Assembly: GCA_051646105.1 (NCBI GenBank)
Contig: JBOFCO010000174.1
Location: 1 to 47,718 of the forward strand
Direction of reading: 5' to 3'
DNA length: 47,718 bases
Origin: JBOFCO01 sp051646105
GTDB lineage: Bacteria; Pseudomonadota; Alphaproteobacteria; Rhodobacterales; Rhodobacteraceae
Program-made: the position numbers and the translations under genes
Part shown: one piece after another, positions 7,303 to 15,737 of the stretch
How positions within the stretch are numbered: position 1 is the stretch's first letter
How the letters are laid out: the number at the start of each line of letters is the position of its first letter
The notes under the pieces: generated by a model
What the model was told of the DNA's origin: nothing
Databases searched by the model: none
Seen by the model: only the letters and a program-made list of their open reading frames with translations

Positions 7303-9231
7303 ATGCGTCCGACAGATGTCCTTGCCGCACTTGCGGTCCTTTGGCTTTCCTGCGGCCCTGCCGCAGCCGACAGCGCTGCGGCCCTGTCTGCCGCCATGCG
7401 CAACGCCGCTGCCGGAGACTGGGCCGGGGCGCAAGCCGCAGCCGATGGCCCGCTGACAGAAGCGATGGTGGACTGGAGCCGCCTGCGCGACGGGCAGGGC
7501 AATGCTTCCGACTACATTGCCTTTCTGGAACGCTTTCCCGACTGGCCGGGGCTGCCGCTGCTAAGACGGGAGGGCGAGGCCGCACTGGCCGATGCCGATC
7601 CCGCGCTTGTGCTGCGATATTTCAGGGACGCCCCACCCGAAACCGGGGACGGTGTCGTGGCGCTGGTCAGGGCACATCTGGCGAGCGGCAACGCGGCCGA
7701 GGCCGAGCTTGCCGCGATTGCCGCATGGCGATCGCTGTCGATGACGGCCTCGGCGGAAAAGCTGCTGCTGGCGCAATTCGGTGACCGTCTGGCCGATCAC
7801 CACGGCGGTCGTATGGCCACGCTGCTGGCCGAAGGTGAAACCACGGCGGCACGCCGCCTGTTGCCGCTGGTAACACCCGGAACCGGCGCCATTGCCGAAG
7901 CCCGCATCGCGCTGCAAACCGATGCCAAGGGTATCGACGCGCTGATTGCCGCTATTCCCGCCGAACTGGCCGGGTCGGCGGGGCTGGCACATGACCGGTT
8001 CCGCTGGCGGCTGGACCGGGGCCGCGACATGGAGGCAGCCAGCCTTGTCGTCGAGCAAAGCAAAAGTGCCGAAAGTCTGGGCGATCCCGGCTGGTGGGCC
8101 GATGCGCGGGAACCGCTCGCCCGACGCCTGATGCGCGAAGGCCATCCGAAAACGGCCTATGCCATCGCCGCCCGCCACCACCTGACCGATGGCGAGGATT
8201 ATGCGCAGCTTGAATGGCTGGCGGGGTATCTGGCACTGCGCAAACTGGACGATCCCGAAGCGGCGCTTGCCCATTTCCGTCGGTTCCGTGCCGCCGTGAC
8301 AAGCCCGATCAGCCTGGGCCGTGCTGGCTATTGGGAAGGTCGCGCGGCAGAAATGCTGGGCCGCAAGGACGAGGCCGCCACGGCCTATGCCTTTGCTGCG
8401 GAGTTCCAGAGCGGCTTCTACGGACAACTCGCTGCGGAAAAGCTGGGGGTGGCACTCGATCCCGCGCTTGCGGGTGGCGTTGCGATTCCTGACTGGCGGG
8501 ATGCCGCCTTTACCCGGTCGACCGTCTTTCAGGCGGGGCATCTGCTGCTGGATGCAGGCCAGCGCGATCTGGGCGAGCGGTTTCTGGTGCATCTTGCCGA
8601 AAGCCTGAACAGGCAGGAACTTCCGCTGCTGGCCGCCTATGCGCTGTCGCGCGAACGCCCGCATCTGGCACTGCTGATCGCCAAGCAGGCGGCAACGCGC
8701 GGCATCGTGCTGCCCCGCGCCTATTTCCCGGTGACCGGACTGGCAGAAATGGATCTGCCAGTGCCCAACGAGCTTGCCCTGTCCATCGCGCGACGGGAAA
8801 GCGAGTTCGATCCTTCGGTGATTTCCGGCGCGGGTGCACGTGGATTGATGCAGGTCATGCCGGGCACCGCGCGGCTGATGGCGCGCGAGACGGGCCTTTC
8901 CTATGACAGTGGAAAGCTGACCGCCGACTGGCGGTACAACGCAAAGCTCGGTTCGGCCTATCTGGCGCACCTGCGGGCCGAATTCGGCCCCTCGATCGCG
9001 CTGGTCGCAGCGGGCTACAACGCCGGTCCGGGACGCCCGCGCGCCTGGATGAAAACGATGGGGGATCCACGCAATCCGAATGTGGATGTGATCGACTGGA
9101 TCGAACACGTGCCCTTCGAGGAAACACGCAATTACATCATGCGCGTGGCCGAGGCGATCCCCGTCTACCGCGCACGGCTGGCGGCTGGCCCGGTGCAGAT
9201 CGGTCTGACCGACCTGCTCCGGGGGAATTGA
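7303..9231 (+). CDS. Soluble lytic murein transglycosylase (Slt70-like)
   Basis: A 642-residue periplasmic enzyme that cleaves the glycan strand of peptidoglycan to 1,6-anhydromuropeptides. A signal peptide is evident at the start (MRPTDVLAALAVLWLSCGPAAA, then DSAAALS). Residues about 25-470 are a long Ala/Leu-rich helical region of the kind that forms the Slt70 superhelical ring (for example YFRDAPPE, GRAAEMLGRKDEAATAY). The catalytic SLT domain occupies about 490-630: Glu499 in RRESEFDPSVIS, GARGLMQVMPGTA, and GYNAGPGRPRAWMK. ATG 7303 is preferred because the signal peptide follows at once. It lies beside dapA, whose product feeds peptidoglycan. Confidence 0.94.
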   Translation: MRPTDVLAALAVLWLSCGPAAADSAAALSAAMRNAAAGDWAGAQAAADGPLTEAMVDWSRLRDGQGNASDYIAFLERFPDWPGLPLLRREGEAALADADPALVLRYFRDAPPETGDGVVALVRAHLASGNAAEAELAAIAAWRSLSMTASAEKLLLAQFGDRLADHHGGRMATLLAEGETTAARRLLPLVTPGTGAIAEARIALQTDAKGIDALIAAIPAELAGSAGLAHDRFRWRLDRGRDMEAASLVVEQSKSAESLGDPGWWADAREPLARRLMREGHPKTAYAIAARHHLTDGEDYAQLEWLAGYLALRKLDDPEAALAHFRRFRAAVTSPISLGRAGYWEGRAAEMLGRKDEAATAYAFAAEFQSGFYGQLAAEKLGVALDPALAGGVAIPDWRDAAFTRSTVFQAGHLLLDAGQRDLGERFLVHLAESLNRQELPLLAAYALSRERPHLALLIAKQAATRGIVLPRAYFPVTGLAEMDLPVPNELALSIARRESEFDPSVISGAGARGLMQVMPGTARLMARETGLSYDSGKLTADWRYNAKLGSAYLAHLRAEFGPSIALVAAGYNAGPGRPRAWMKTMGDPRNPNVDVIDWIEHVPFEETRNYIMRVAEAIPVYRARLAAGPVQIGLTDLLRGN

Positions 9232-9265
9232 CCCGCAGCAAGGCAGCGCCGGGGTTGGGTTGCCT

Positions 9266-9754
9266 TCAGATCGCTTCCAGCAGCGCCTCTCCGCCCGAGA
9301 TCGTGCATTGGCCAGGGCTTTCCTCAAGATGCAGCACCTTCACCACCCCATCCACCACATAGGCGGCGTAGCGCTTTGACCGCCCGTACATCCCGGCGGG
9401 TGGCGCGTCGAAGTTAAGGCCGATGGCGCGGGTAAAGCTGCCGTCGCCGTCCGACAGCATCCTGATCCCCGCTGCAATTGCGCCGGTTTCGTCACCCCAG
9501 GCCTTCATCACATGGATATCATTGACGGAAATGCAGGCGATCGCATCCACACCCTTGTCGGCAAATGCAGCGCGGGTGCGGATGAAACTGGGAACATGGG
9601 CCGTGGTACACACGCCGGTATAGGCCCCTGGCAGACCAAAAATGACCACCTTCCGACCCTTGGTGAACGCGGCCAGATCGACAGTCTCTGCCCCACTTTC
9701 CCCCTTTGTCTGAAACGTGGCTGCTGGCAGTGCCATACCCTCAGAAATCGTCAT
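9266..9754 (-). CDS. Peroxiredoxin, Prx5/redoxin family
   Basis: A 162-residue thiol peroxidase reducing hydrogen and alkyl peroxides. The active loop is LPGAYTGVCTTAHVPSF with the peroxidatic Cys49, the Prx5-type context (usually PGAFTPTC-S). Further conserved parts are SVNDIHVMKAWG (around 76-87), MLSDGDGSFTRAIGL, and a late Cys in SPGQCTISG that could act as resolving cysteine; there is another Cys in DAIACISV. No glutaredoxin domain is fused. It faces the ferredoxin-reductase operon across an 83 bp gap. The reductant (glutathione/glutaredoxin or thioredoxin) cannot be told from the sequence. Confidence 0.93.
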   Translation of the reverse strand: MTISEGMALPAATFQTKGESGAETVDLAAFTKGRKVVIFGLPGAYTGVCTTAHVPSFIRTRAAFADKGVDAIACISVNDIHVMKAWGDETGAIAAGIRMLSDGDGSFTRAIGLNFDAPPAGMYGRSKRYAAYVVDGVVKVLHLEESPGQCTISGGEALLEAI

Positions 9755-9837
9755 TTTTCGTCCCTCTCGCGTTGCGTTTCCGACAGACCGGGATATAGGC
9801 TGACCTCTGGCGGCGGACCAGAGGCAAAGGGCTGATC

Positions 9838-11046
9838 ATGGCAGGGATTGTGGTTATTGGCGCAGGACAGGCGGGCGCGGCACTTGCCGCACGGCTGCGG
9901 TCGCAGGGCTGCACCGAAAGCATCACCCTGATCGGCGCGGAACCGGCCCTGCCCTATCAGCGCCCTCCCCTGTCGAAAGCCTATCTGCTGGGCGAGATGG
10001 AGGAAGAGCGGCTGTATCTGCGCAACGCGGAATTCTACGTCGAGCATGATATCACGCTGAAGCTGGGCGCAACCGTTACAGCCATCGACACCGCGGCGAA
10101 AACCGTGACGGTCGGGGGGCAAACGCTGCCCTACACCCAACTTGCCCTGACCACCGGAGCAACGCCGCGCCGCCTGCCCGCAGCTATTGGTGGAGATTTG
10201 GGCGGCGTATATACCGTCCGCACCCTGGCCGATGTCGATGCGATGCGGACAGAGTTCACGGCAGGCAAGCGGCTGCTGATCGTTGGCGGCGGCTATATCG
10301 GACTGGAAGCAGCGGCGGTTGCATCCAAGCTGGGCGTTACGGTCACGCTGATCGAAATGGCCCCGCGCATCCTGCAGCGGGTGGCTGCGCCGGAAACTTC
10401 CGCCTTCTTCAGCAACCTGCATGGTGCGCATGGCGTGACGATCCTTGAAGGTGCAGGCTTGGCCCGGTTGGCAGGTGAGGGCCGCGTCAGTGGCGCAGAA
10501 CTGTCCGACGGGCGCACGATTCCGGTCGATTTCGTCATTGTGGGCGTCGGCATCACCCCCGATGCGGGCCTTGCCGAAGCCGCCGGTCTGGCGTTGGAAA
10601 ACGGTATCCGCTGCGACGAACAGGGCCGCACCTCTGATCGTGCAATATGGGCCGCAGGGGATTGCGCATCCTTCCCGTGGAAGGGTGGGCGGCTGCGGCT
10701 GGAAAGCGTGGGCAATGCCATCGACATGGCGGAATGCGTCGCTGACAATATGCTGGGCGCGGGCAAGACATATGAGGCGCAACCGTGGTTCTGGTCGGAC
10801 CAGTACGATACGAAACTGCAGATCGCGGGTCTGAACACCGGCTATGACAGCATCGTCACACGACAGGGCGAGGATGGCGCGGTGTCGTTCTGGTACTATC
10901 GCGGCGCTGACCTGCTGGCGGTGGATGCGATGAATGACAGCCGCGCTTACATGGTTGGCAAGCGTTTGATCGAAAGCGGGAAATCCCCTGCCCCCGACGT
11001 GATCTCCAATCCGGAAACCAACCTGAAGGCATTGCTGAAAGGGTGA
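9838..11046 (+). CDS. FAD-dependent NAD(P)H:ferredoxin/rubredoxin reductase
   Basis: A 402-residue oxidoreductase of the putidaredoxin-reductase/ThcD type. The N-terminal FAD Rossmann motif is VVIGAGQAGAALAARLR (5-21), followed by PYQRPPLSKAYLLGE, a family hallmark. The NAD(P)H motif is LLIVGGGYIGLEAAAVASKLG around 145-165, then the second FAD contact WAAGDCASFP. The C-terminal reductase domain contains PWFWSDQYDTKLQIAG. It likely passes electrons from NADH to a small Fe-S protein that feeds a P450 or dioxygenase; no such partner is in the window. Its stop overlaps the rsmD GTG start, so they are translationally coupled. Confidence 0.93.
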   Translation: MAGIVVIGAGQAGAALAARLRSQGCTESITLIGAEPALPYQRPPLSKAYLLGEMEEERLYLRNAEFYVEHDITLKLGATVTAIDTAAKTVTVGGQTLPYTQLALTTGATPRRLPAAIGGDLGGVYTVRTLADVDAMRTEFTAGKRLLIVGGGYIGLEAAAVASKLGVTVTLIEMAPRILQRVAAPETSAFFSNLHGAHGVTILEGAGLARLAGEGRVSGAELSDGRTIPVDFVIVGVGITPDAGLAEAAGLALENGIRCDEQGRTSDRAIWAAGDCASFPWKGGRLRLESVGNAIDMAECVADNMLGAGKTYEAQPWFWSDQYDTKLQIAGLNTGYDSIVTRQGEDGAVSFWYYRGADLLAVDAMNDSRAYMVGKRLIESGKSPAPDVISNPETNLKALLKG

Positions 11047-11615
11047 GGATCGTCGGTGGCAGCCATCGCGGGTTGAAACTGGCCGATGTCGGTGCCGGGG
11101 ATGCGAACGCGCATCTGCGCCCCACATCGGATCGTGTCCGCGAGGCTATTTTCAACCTGCTGATCAATGGCAAGCCTGCTGTGGACCGCAATCCGGTGAC
11201 AGGCGCGCGGGTTCTGGACCTGTTCGCGGGAACCGGCGCACTGGCATTGGAGGCGTTGAGCCGGGGGGCGGCGGTTGCGGTGCTGGTCGATACCGGCAGG
11301 GCGGCACAGACGCTGATCCGGCAGAACATCGCCCTTGCCCGCCGTCAGCCGGATGCAAACCTGCTGAATGCCGATGCCGTGCGTCTGCCACCGAACCGGG
11401 AAGCCGCTTTTGATCTGATCTTTCTCGACCCGCCCTATGGCAAGGGCATGGGCGGCAACGCACTCGCCGCTGCAAGGGCGGGGGGCTGGGTCGCGCCCGG
11501 TGCGCTGGTCGTGTGGGAAGAAAACGCCCCGCAGACTGCGCCCGAAGGATTTGCGCTTGTCGACCAGCGCAAATATGGCGAAACGGTCGTCACAATCCTG
11601 AAAGCTGCGGAATGA
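11043..11615 (+). CDS. rsmD: 16S rRNA (guanine(966)-N(2))-methyltransferase
   Basis: A 190-residue SAM-dependent methyltransferase that modifies G966 of 16S rRNA. It shows MRIVGGSHRGLKL at the start, RPTSDRVREAIFNLL, SAM motif I VLDLFAGTGALALEALSRGA (around 56-75), and the catalytic IFLDPPYGKG (about 128-137). The start is GTG 11043, which overlaps the preceding stop as GTGA. Its own stop overlaps the next gene as ATGA. The protein is of normal family length and includes the C-terminal EENAPQTAPEGF...YGETVVTIL strands. Confidence 0.96.
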   Translation: MRIVGGSHRGLKLADVGAGDANAHLRPTSDRVREAIFNLLINGKPAVDRNPVTGARVLDLFAGTGALALEALSRGAAVAVLVDTGRAAQTLIRQNIALARRQPDANLLNADAVRLPPNREAAFDLIFLDPPYGKGMGGNALAAARAGGWVAPGALVVWEENAPQTAPEGFALVDQRKYGETVVTILKAAE

Positions 11616-12268
11616 TCCCCCCGAAGGCCGTAATCTTTGACTGCGACGGCGTGATCGTCGACAGCGAGGCACCCGCTTTCGCCATGCTGGCAGCGGATTT
11701 CACCGCACATGGTCTGCCGATGACGGCGGACGAGGTCGGGAAACGGTTCATCGGGGGAACCGTTGCCGGCCTTTGGAAACAGGCCCGCCAGATGGGCGCC
11801 ACCCTGCCCGAAAGCTGGGTCGAAGATTTTTATGAACGGCTTTACGCCCTGCTGGCAAAAGGCGTTCCGCTGGTGCCGGGGATCGAGGATGTGCTGGATC
11901 GGCTGGATGAAGCGGGTATTGCCTATGCCGTCGGCTCGAATGGATCGGATCGCAAGATGCAGATCACCATCGGCCAGTATCCGTCGTTGATGGGGCGGCT
12001 TCGTGGGCGACTGTTTTCGGGGCAGACACTGGGTGCGCCGAAACCCGCGCCGGATGTATTCCTGCACGCCGCTCGCGCGCTGGGCATGAGGCCGGATCAA
12101 TGCGCTGTGGTCGATGATAGTCCAACCGGGTGTCGGGGTGGGCGAAATGCCGGGATGCGGGTGTTCGGCTTTGCCGCACATTCCGACGGTGCAGAACTCG
12201 CAGCCATTGGCGCGACGGTGTTTCACCGCATGGCCGACCTGCCAGCGCTGCTTGGGCTGAACCCTTAG
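11612..12268 (+). CDS. HAD-family hydrolase (phosphoglycolate phosphatase/beta-phosphoglucomutase-like)
   Basis: A 218-residue haloacid dehalogenase superfamily phosphatase. Motif I is VIFDCDGVIVDSE with nucleophile Asp10 and acid Asp12; motif II is the Ser in YAVGSNGSDRK; motif III is the Lys in LGAPKPAPDVFLHAA; motif IV is AVVDDSPTGCRGG. A helical cap (about 16-85) marks subfamily IA, which includes phosphoglycolate phosphatases and beta-phosphoglucomutases. The exact substrate cannot be read. It is last in the reductase-rsmD-HAD operon (ATGA overlap), and its end overlaps the convergent map gene by 4 bp. Confidence 0.9.
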   Translation: MIPPKAVIFDCDGVIVDSEAPAFAMLAADFTAHGLPMTADEVGKRFIGGTVAGLWKQARQMGATLPESWVEDFYERLYALLAKGVPLVPGIEDVLDRLDEAGIAYAVGSNGSDRKMQITIGQYPSLMGRLRGRLFSGQTLGAPKPAPDVFLHAARALGMRPDQCAVVDDSPTGCRGGRNAGMRVFGFAAHSDGAELAAIGATVFHRMADLPALLGLNP

Positions 12269-13089
12269 TCCCAGGTCGGATGAAAGCGTCCGGCAGGAGA
12301 GATGGTGAAAATCTCGCATCCCGTCGCTGTCACGCCCACCGAATGCTCGAACTGCGCCGAAAGCGACTTGTCGCGTGTCACCGCTGTCCAGTCATCGGCC
12401 AGCACCTTGGTTTCGGGGCGGCCGAGATTCACCATCGGTTCGATGGTAAAGAACATGCCTTCTTCCAGCACGGCACCGGTTCCCGCGCGACCGTAGTGCA
12501 ATACATTCGGAGGTGCGTGGAATACCCGGCCCAGCCCATGCCCGCAGAAATCACGCACGACCGACATGCGGTTAGCCTCGACAAAGGTCTGGATGGCATG
12601 GCCGATATCGCCGAAAGTGTTCCCGGGGCGGACCGCCTCTATCCCCTTCATCAGGGCGTCATGCGTCACCTGCACCAGACGTTCCGCCTTGCGCGGCAGG
12701 TTGCCAGCCACATACATGCGGCTGGTATCGCCATACCATCCATCAAGAATCACCGTCACATCGATGTTCAGGATATCACCGTCAGCCAGCACCTTTGGTC
12801 CCGGAATTCCGTGGCAGACGACATGGTTCACAGAAATACACGAGGCGTGCTGATAGCCCTTGTAACCGATGGTGGCCGACACCGCGCCGCGCCTGGTCAC
12901 TTCGGCGGTGATGAAATCGTCCAGCGCCTCGGTGGTGACACCGGGCTGCACCAGCGCCGCCACGTCATCAAGAATTCCGGCCGCAAGCGCACCCGCCGCG
13001 CGCATGCCAGCGAAATCCGTATCCTCATAGATCCTGATGCCATCTCTGGTCATGCGACCGCGCAGATGCTCGTGCAACGCGCTCTCCAT
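12265..13089 (-). CDS. map: Methionine aminopeptidase type I
   Basis: A 274-residue dinuclear metal peptidase that removes initiator Met from new proteins. The five metal ligands are all present: Asp110 (LNIDVT), Asp121 (GDTSRM), His184 (CGHGLG), Glu217 (TIEPMV) and Glu248 (QFEHSVG). His93 in VCHGIPG matches the substrate-contact histidine. Length and lack of an N-terminal zinc finger or long insertion fit bacterial type Ia. The N-terminus is a little long; a later Met at residue 13 (MTRDGIRIYE) is an alternative start. It converges on and overlaps the HAD gene by 4 bp. Confidence 0.96.
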   Translation of the reverse strand: MESALHEHLRGRMTRDGIRIYEDTDFAGMRAAGALAAGILDDVAALVQPGVTTEALDDFITAEVTRRGAVSATIGYKGYQHASCISVNHVVCHGIPGPKVLADGDILNIDVTVILDGWYGDTSRMYVAGNLPRKAERLVQVTHDALMKGIEAVRPGNTFGDIGHAIQTFVEANRMSVVRDFCGHGLGRVFHAPPNVLHYGRAGTGAVLEEGMFFTIEPMVNLGRPETKVLADDWTAVTRDKSLSAQFEHSVGVTATGCEIFTISPAGRFHPTWD

Positions 13090-13216
13090 ATGCTGCCGAC
13101 GAAACCTTCAGATAGTCAAAGATGCCGGGAATTGCCAGTGCGGAAGGGTTGCGGCGACCTTGATCCTGCCCGCCGCGGGCCTATACCGGACAGGCAATGC
13201 CATGAAAGGTGCCGCC

Positions 13217-13951
13217 ATGCCCAATCCCACGGCCGCGATTCTGGTGATCGGTGACGAAATCCTGTCGGGTCGGACCCGTGATTCCAACCTGCATTTTCTG
13301 GCCGGGGAACTTGCGCGCCATGGCATCGACCTGCGCGAGGCGCGGGTGGTGTCGGATGACCACATGGTCATTGTGACGGCGGTGAACGCGCTGCGGCAGG
13401 CGTATGACCATGTCTTCACCTCGGGCGGGATCGGGCCGACACACGACGACATCACCGCCGATGCGGTGGCCGACGCGCTGGGTGTCACGATCGATGTGCG
13501 CGAGGATGCCCGCGCAATGCTGGCCGCGCATTACGCGCGAAGCGGGGCCGAACTGAACGAAGCGCGCCTGCGCATGGCGCGCATCCCCGAAGGCGGAGTA
13601 CTGATCGACAATCCGATTTCCACCGCCCCCGGTTTTTCGGTCGGCAATGTGCATGTCATGGCGGGCGTGCCGAAGATATTCGAGGCAATGGTGGCCTCTC
13701 TCCTGCCGCGGCTGACGGGCGGACACCCGTTGGTATCCCAAACGCTGCGCCTGCTGAGGGGCGAGGGCGAGATCGCCGCATTCCTTGGGGCGCTGGCTGC
13801 AGAATACGGGGATCTGTCGATGGGGTCCTATCCGTTTCAGTCCAACGGTATCCATGGCACCAATATCGTGATCCGGGGTATCGATCCGGCGCGGGTCGAT
13901 CAGGCGATGACCCGGCTTGCCGCGAGTTACCCGCCCGATCCCGCCGGATGA
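13217..13951 (+). CDS. MoaB/Mog-type MoCF domain protein (CinA N-terminal domain-like)
   Basis: A 244-residue stand-alone competence/damage-inducible CinA-type molybdopterin-binding domain protein. The opening TAAILVIGDEILSGRTRDSN, then FTSGGIGPTHDDIT (about 70-83) and MAGVPKIFEAM are the standard motifs. The C-terminal pyridine nucleotide deamidase domain of full-length CinA is absent, as in many short alphaproteobacterial members. ATG 13217 is favoured by AAAGGTG upstream; ATG 13202 is possible. The stop overlaps the next gene by ATGA. Role is unclear: molybdopterin binding and ADP-ribose pyrophosphatase activity have both been reported in this family. Confidence 0.9.
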   Translation: MPNPTAAILVIGDEILSGRTRDSNLHFLAGELARHGIDLREARVVSDDHMVIVTAVNALRQAYDHVFTSGGIGPTHDDITADAVADALGVTIDVREDARAMLAAHYARSGAELNEARLRMARIPEGGVLIDNPISTAPGFSVGNVHVMAGVPKIFEAMVASLLPRLTGGHPLVSQTLRLLRGEGEIAAFLGALAAEYGDLSMGSYPFQSNGIHGTNIVIRGIDPARVDQAMTRLAASYPPDPAG

Positions 13952-14697
13952 GCGACGATCTGCAACAGGCCGTGCTGGCTGCGGCAAGCGCAACCTGGCC
14001 GCCACACTGGACCCTGCGGCAGGGACCGTTCCTGTTTCGCGACGGCGCCGGCGGGGGGAAACGGGTTTCCGCCGCCAGCGCCGTCGAACCTGTCGCGGAG
14101 GATGACATTGCCCTGGCAGAAGTGGCGTTTCGCAACCGGGGCGAATGCCCATCGTTCCTGATTGGTGACGGGCAGGCCGACCGCGATCTTGATGACCTGC
14201 TTGCGGCACGGGGGTATGCGCTTGTCGATCCGGTTATCACACTCGCCGCCCCTCTGCCCCTTGATCCTCTTTCCGATGCCGGGGTGCAGGTTCATACGAT
14301 CTGGCCCGCAACCCCGGCGATGAGGGCGTTCTGGGCAAAGCAGCGGATCGGTCCGGCGCGACTTGCGGTTATGGCGCGGGCCGCGCTTCCCAAAGCCGTG
14401 CTGGCGGTACGAAAGCACGGCAGGATTGCAGGGCTGGGTTTTGTCGGCCTGCACGGCAAGGTTGCCATGCTGCACGCATTGGCAGTGGCCGAGGCGTTCC
14501 GCCGGCAGGGTATCGCGCGGGCGCTTGCCGGAAATGCGGCGCGCTGGGCGCAGGACAACGGTGCCACGACGCTTGCGCTGCTGGTGACAGCGGAAAATTC
14601 CCCCGCGCTTTCGCTTTATGCCGGCCTTTCGTTCCGGCCTGTCGGGCGATACCACTATCGCCAGTACCAAAAGCCGGAAGGCCGACCTTGTTCCTGA
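13948..14697 (+). CDS. GNAT family N-acetyltransferase
   Basis: A 249-residue protein with one recognisable C-terminal GNAT domain: MLHALAVAEAFRRQGIARAL (about 172-191) holds the acetyl-CoA pyrophosphate loop R-R-Q-G-I-A, followed by LLVTAENSPALSLYAGLSF and the terminal beta-strand VGRYHYRQY. The N-terminal 100 residues are diverged and may be a second, degenerate GNAT lobe. Substrate unknown. It starts with ATGA overlap on the MoCF gene and overlaps the following OmpA-type gene by 10 bp, so all three are one transcription unit. Confidence 0.88.
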   Translation: MSDDLQQAVLAAASATWPPHWTLRQGPFLFRDGAGGGKRVSAASAVEPVAEDDIALAEVAFRNRGECPSFLIGDGQADRDLDDLLAARGYALVDPVITLAAPLPLDPLSDAGVQVHTIWPATPAMRAFWAKQRIGPARLAVMARAALPKAVLAVRKHGRIAGLGFVGLHGKVAMLHALAVAEAFRRQGIARALAGNAARWAQDNGATTLALLVTAENSPALSLYAGLSFRPVGRYHYRQYQKPEGRPCS

Positions 14698-15713
14698 TCG
14701 TGAACCGTTCCTTGTCGATCCGCGCCAGCCTGCTGGCACTCGCGCTTTGCATGGGTGAAGGCGCCGGTGCCGATGAAACACCAATGTCCGCCCTTGTCCT
14801 TTCGATGCCTGCCCCTGCCACGGAAACTGCACGTCAGACCGACGCTTTCGGCAGCTACCGCCTGCCCGAAGCATCATGGGACGGTCAGGCGCTGCCGGTG
14901 CTGCATCTGGAAGGCCGTGTTGCGCAGACATCATGGCGGTTGGACAGCGGCGCCACCGAAACACTGACGATCTTTGCCGCACTGCGCGATCAGATCGTGG
15001 CGCAGGGCTATGTTTTGCTGATGGAATGCGAAACCATCGATTGCGGTGGGTTCGATTTCCGCTATGGGCTGACGCTTTTGCCTGAACCGGAAATGCATGT
15101 GGATCTTGGTGATTTCCGGTTTTTGTCTGCGCGCCGTGAAAAGGGCAGTTCGGTTTCGCATCTTGGCCTGATGGTCAGTCGTTCGCGTGAAGCGGGCTAT
15201 GTGCAGATCACCACCGTCGCCCCTGCCGAGGGCCGCGCGCCCCTGCGGCCACAGCCCGTTCAGACCCCTGTCGTGGAAGGGGTTGATGCGGTGCAGGCAA
15301 GGAATGTGATCGAAGTTCCGACAGCGCCCCAGAACGCCGATCTGGCAACAGCACTGGACCGGGATGGTTTCGCAGTGATGGATGACCTGCGTTTCGAAAG
15401 CGGGCAGTCGGAATTGGCCGAAGGCGACTATCCTTCGCTTGCCGGGCTGGCTGATTTTCTTGTCACCCGCCCTGGTGTGCTGGTGTCGCTGGTCGGGCAT
15501 ACCGATGCCTCGGGCGGGCTGGCTGAAAACACCCGGCTGTCCAAGGCCCGCGCAGAATCCGTAAGAAAGCGCTTGATCGCAGAGTTTGATGTGCCACCCG
15601 ACCGGATCGCCGCACATGGCGTAGGTTATCTTGCCCCGCGCATCAGCAACCAGTCGCCCGAGGGTAGAGCACAAAACAGAAGGGTCGAGGTCATTGTGAC
15701 CTCGACCCCATAG
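14688..15713 (+). CDS. OmpA-family outer membrane/periplasmic protein
   Basis: A 341-residue exported protein. A signal peptide covers about 1-27 (IRASLLALALCMGEGAGA). Residues about 50-150 form a separate lobe (PEASWDGQALPVLHLEG, LLMECETIDCGGFDF with two Cys that may form a disulfide), like the N-terminal part of DUF4892-type proteins. The last 110 residues are an OmpA peptidoglycan-binding domain: RFESGQSELAEGDYP, VSLVGHTDASG, NTRLSKARAESVRKRL, GVGYLAPRISN and the Arg-rich end NRRVEVIVT. The start is TTG 14688, with GGAAGG 6 nt upstream; GTG 14700 is the alternative. Coupled to the GNAT gene. The final codons also form a strong hairpin. Confidence 0.88.
   Translation: MFLIVNRSLSIRASLLALALCMGEGAGADETPMSALVLSMPAPATETARQTDAFGSYRLPEASWDGQALPVLHLEGRVAQTSWRLDSGATETLTIFAALRDQIVAQGYVLLMECETIDCGGFDFRYGLTLLPEPEMHVDLGDFRFLSARREKGSSVSHLGLMVSRSREAGYVQITTVAPAEGRAPLRPQPVQTPVVEGVDAVQARNVIEVPTAPQNADLATALDRDGFAVMDDLRFESGQSELAEGDYPSLAGLADFLVTRPGVLVSLVGHTDASGGLAENTRLSKARAESVRKRLIAEFDVPPDRIAAHGVGYLAPRISNQSPEGRAQNRRVEVIVTSTP
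15682..15708 (-). terminator. Hairpin inside the 3' end of the OmpA gene, likely LysR terminator
   Basis: A perfect 12-bp inverted repeat, GGGTCGAGGTCA (15682-15693) and TGACCTCGACCC (15697-15708) with a 3-nt loop. Read on the minus strand it lies 30 bp past the LysR stop and is followed by TTCTGTTTTG, the form of a Rho-independent terminator. On the plus strand it encodes the last residues of the OmpA-type protein. A 12-bp palindrome CCTCCCGGGAGG (15721-15732) sits between the two stops. Confidence 0.65.
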
Positions 15714-15737
15714 TACCTGACCTCCCGGGAGGGGGGC

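Noticed and set aside
7561..9327. Minus-strand open frame of 588 codons over the transglycosylase
   Set aside because: The plus frame has a signal peptide and SLT catalytic motifs; the minus frame has none.
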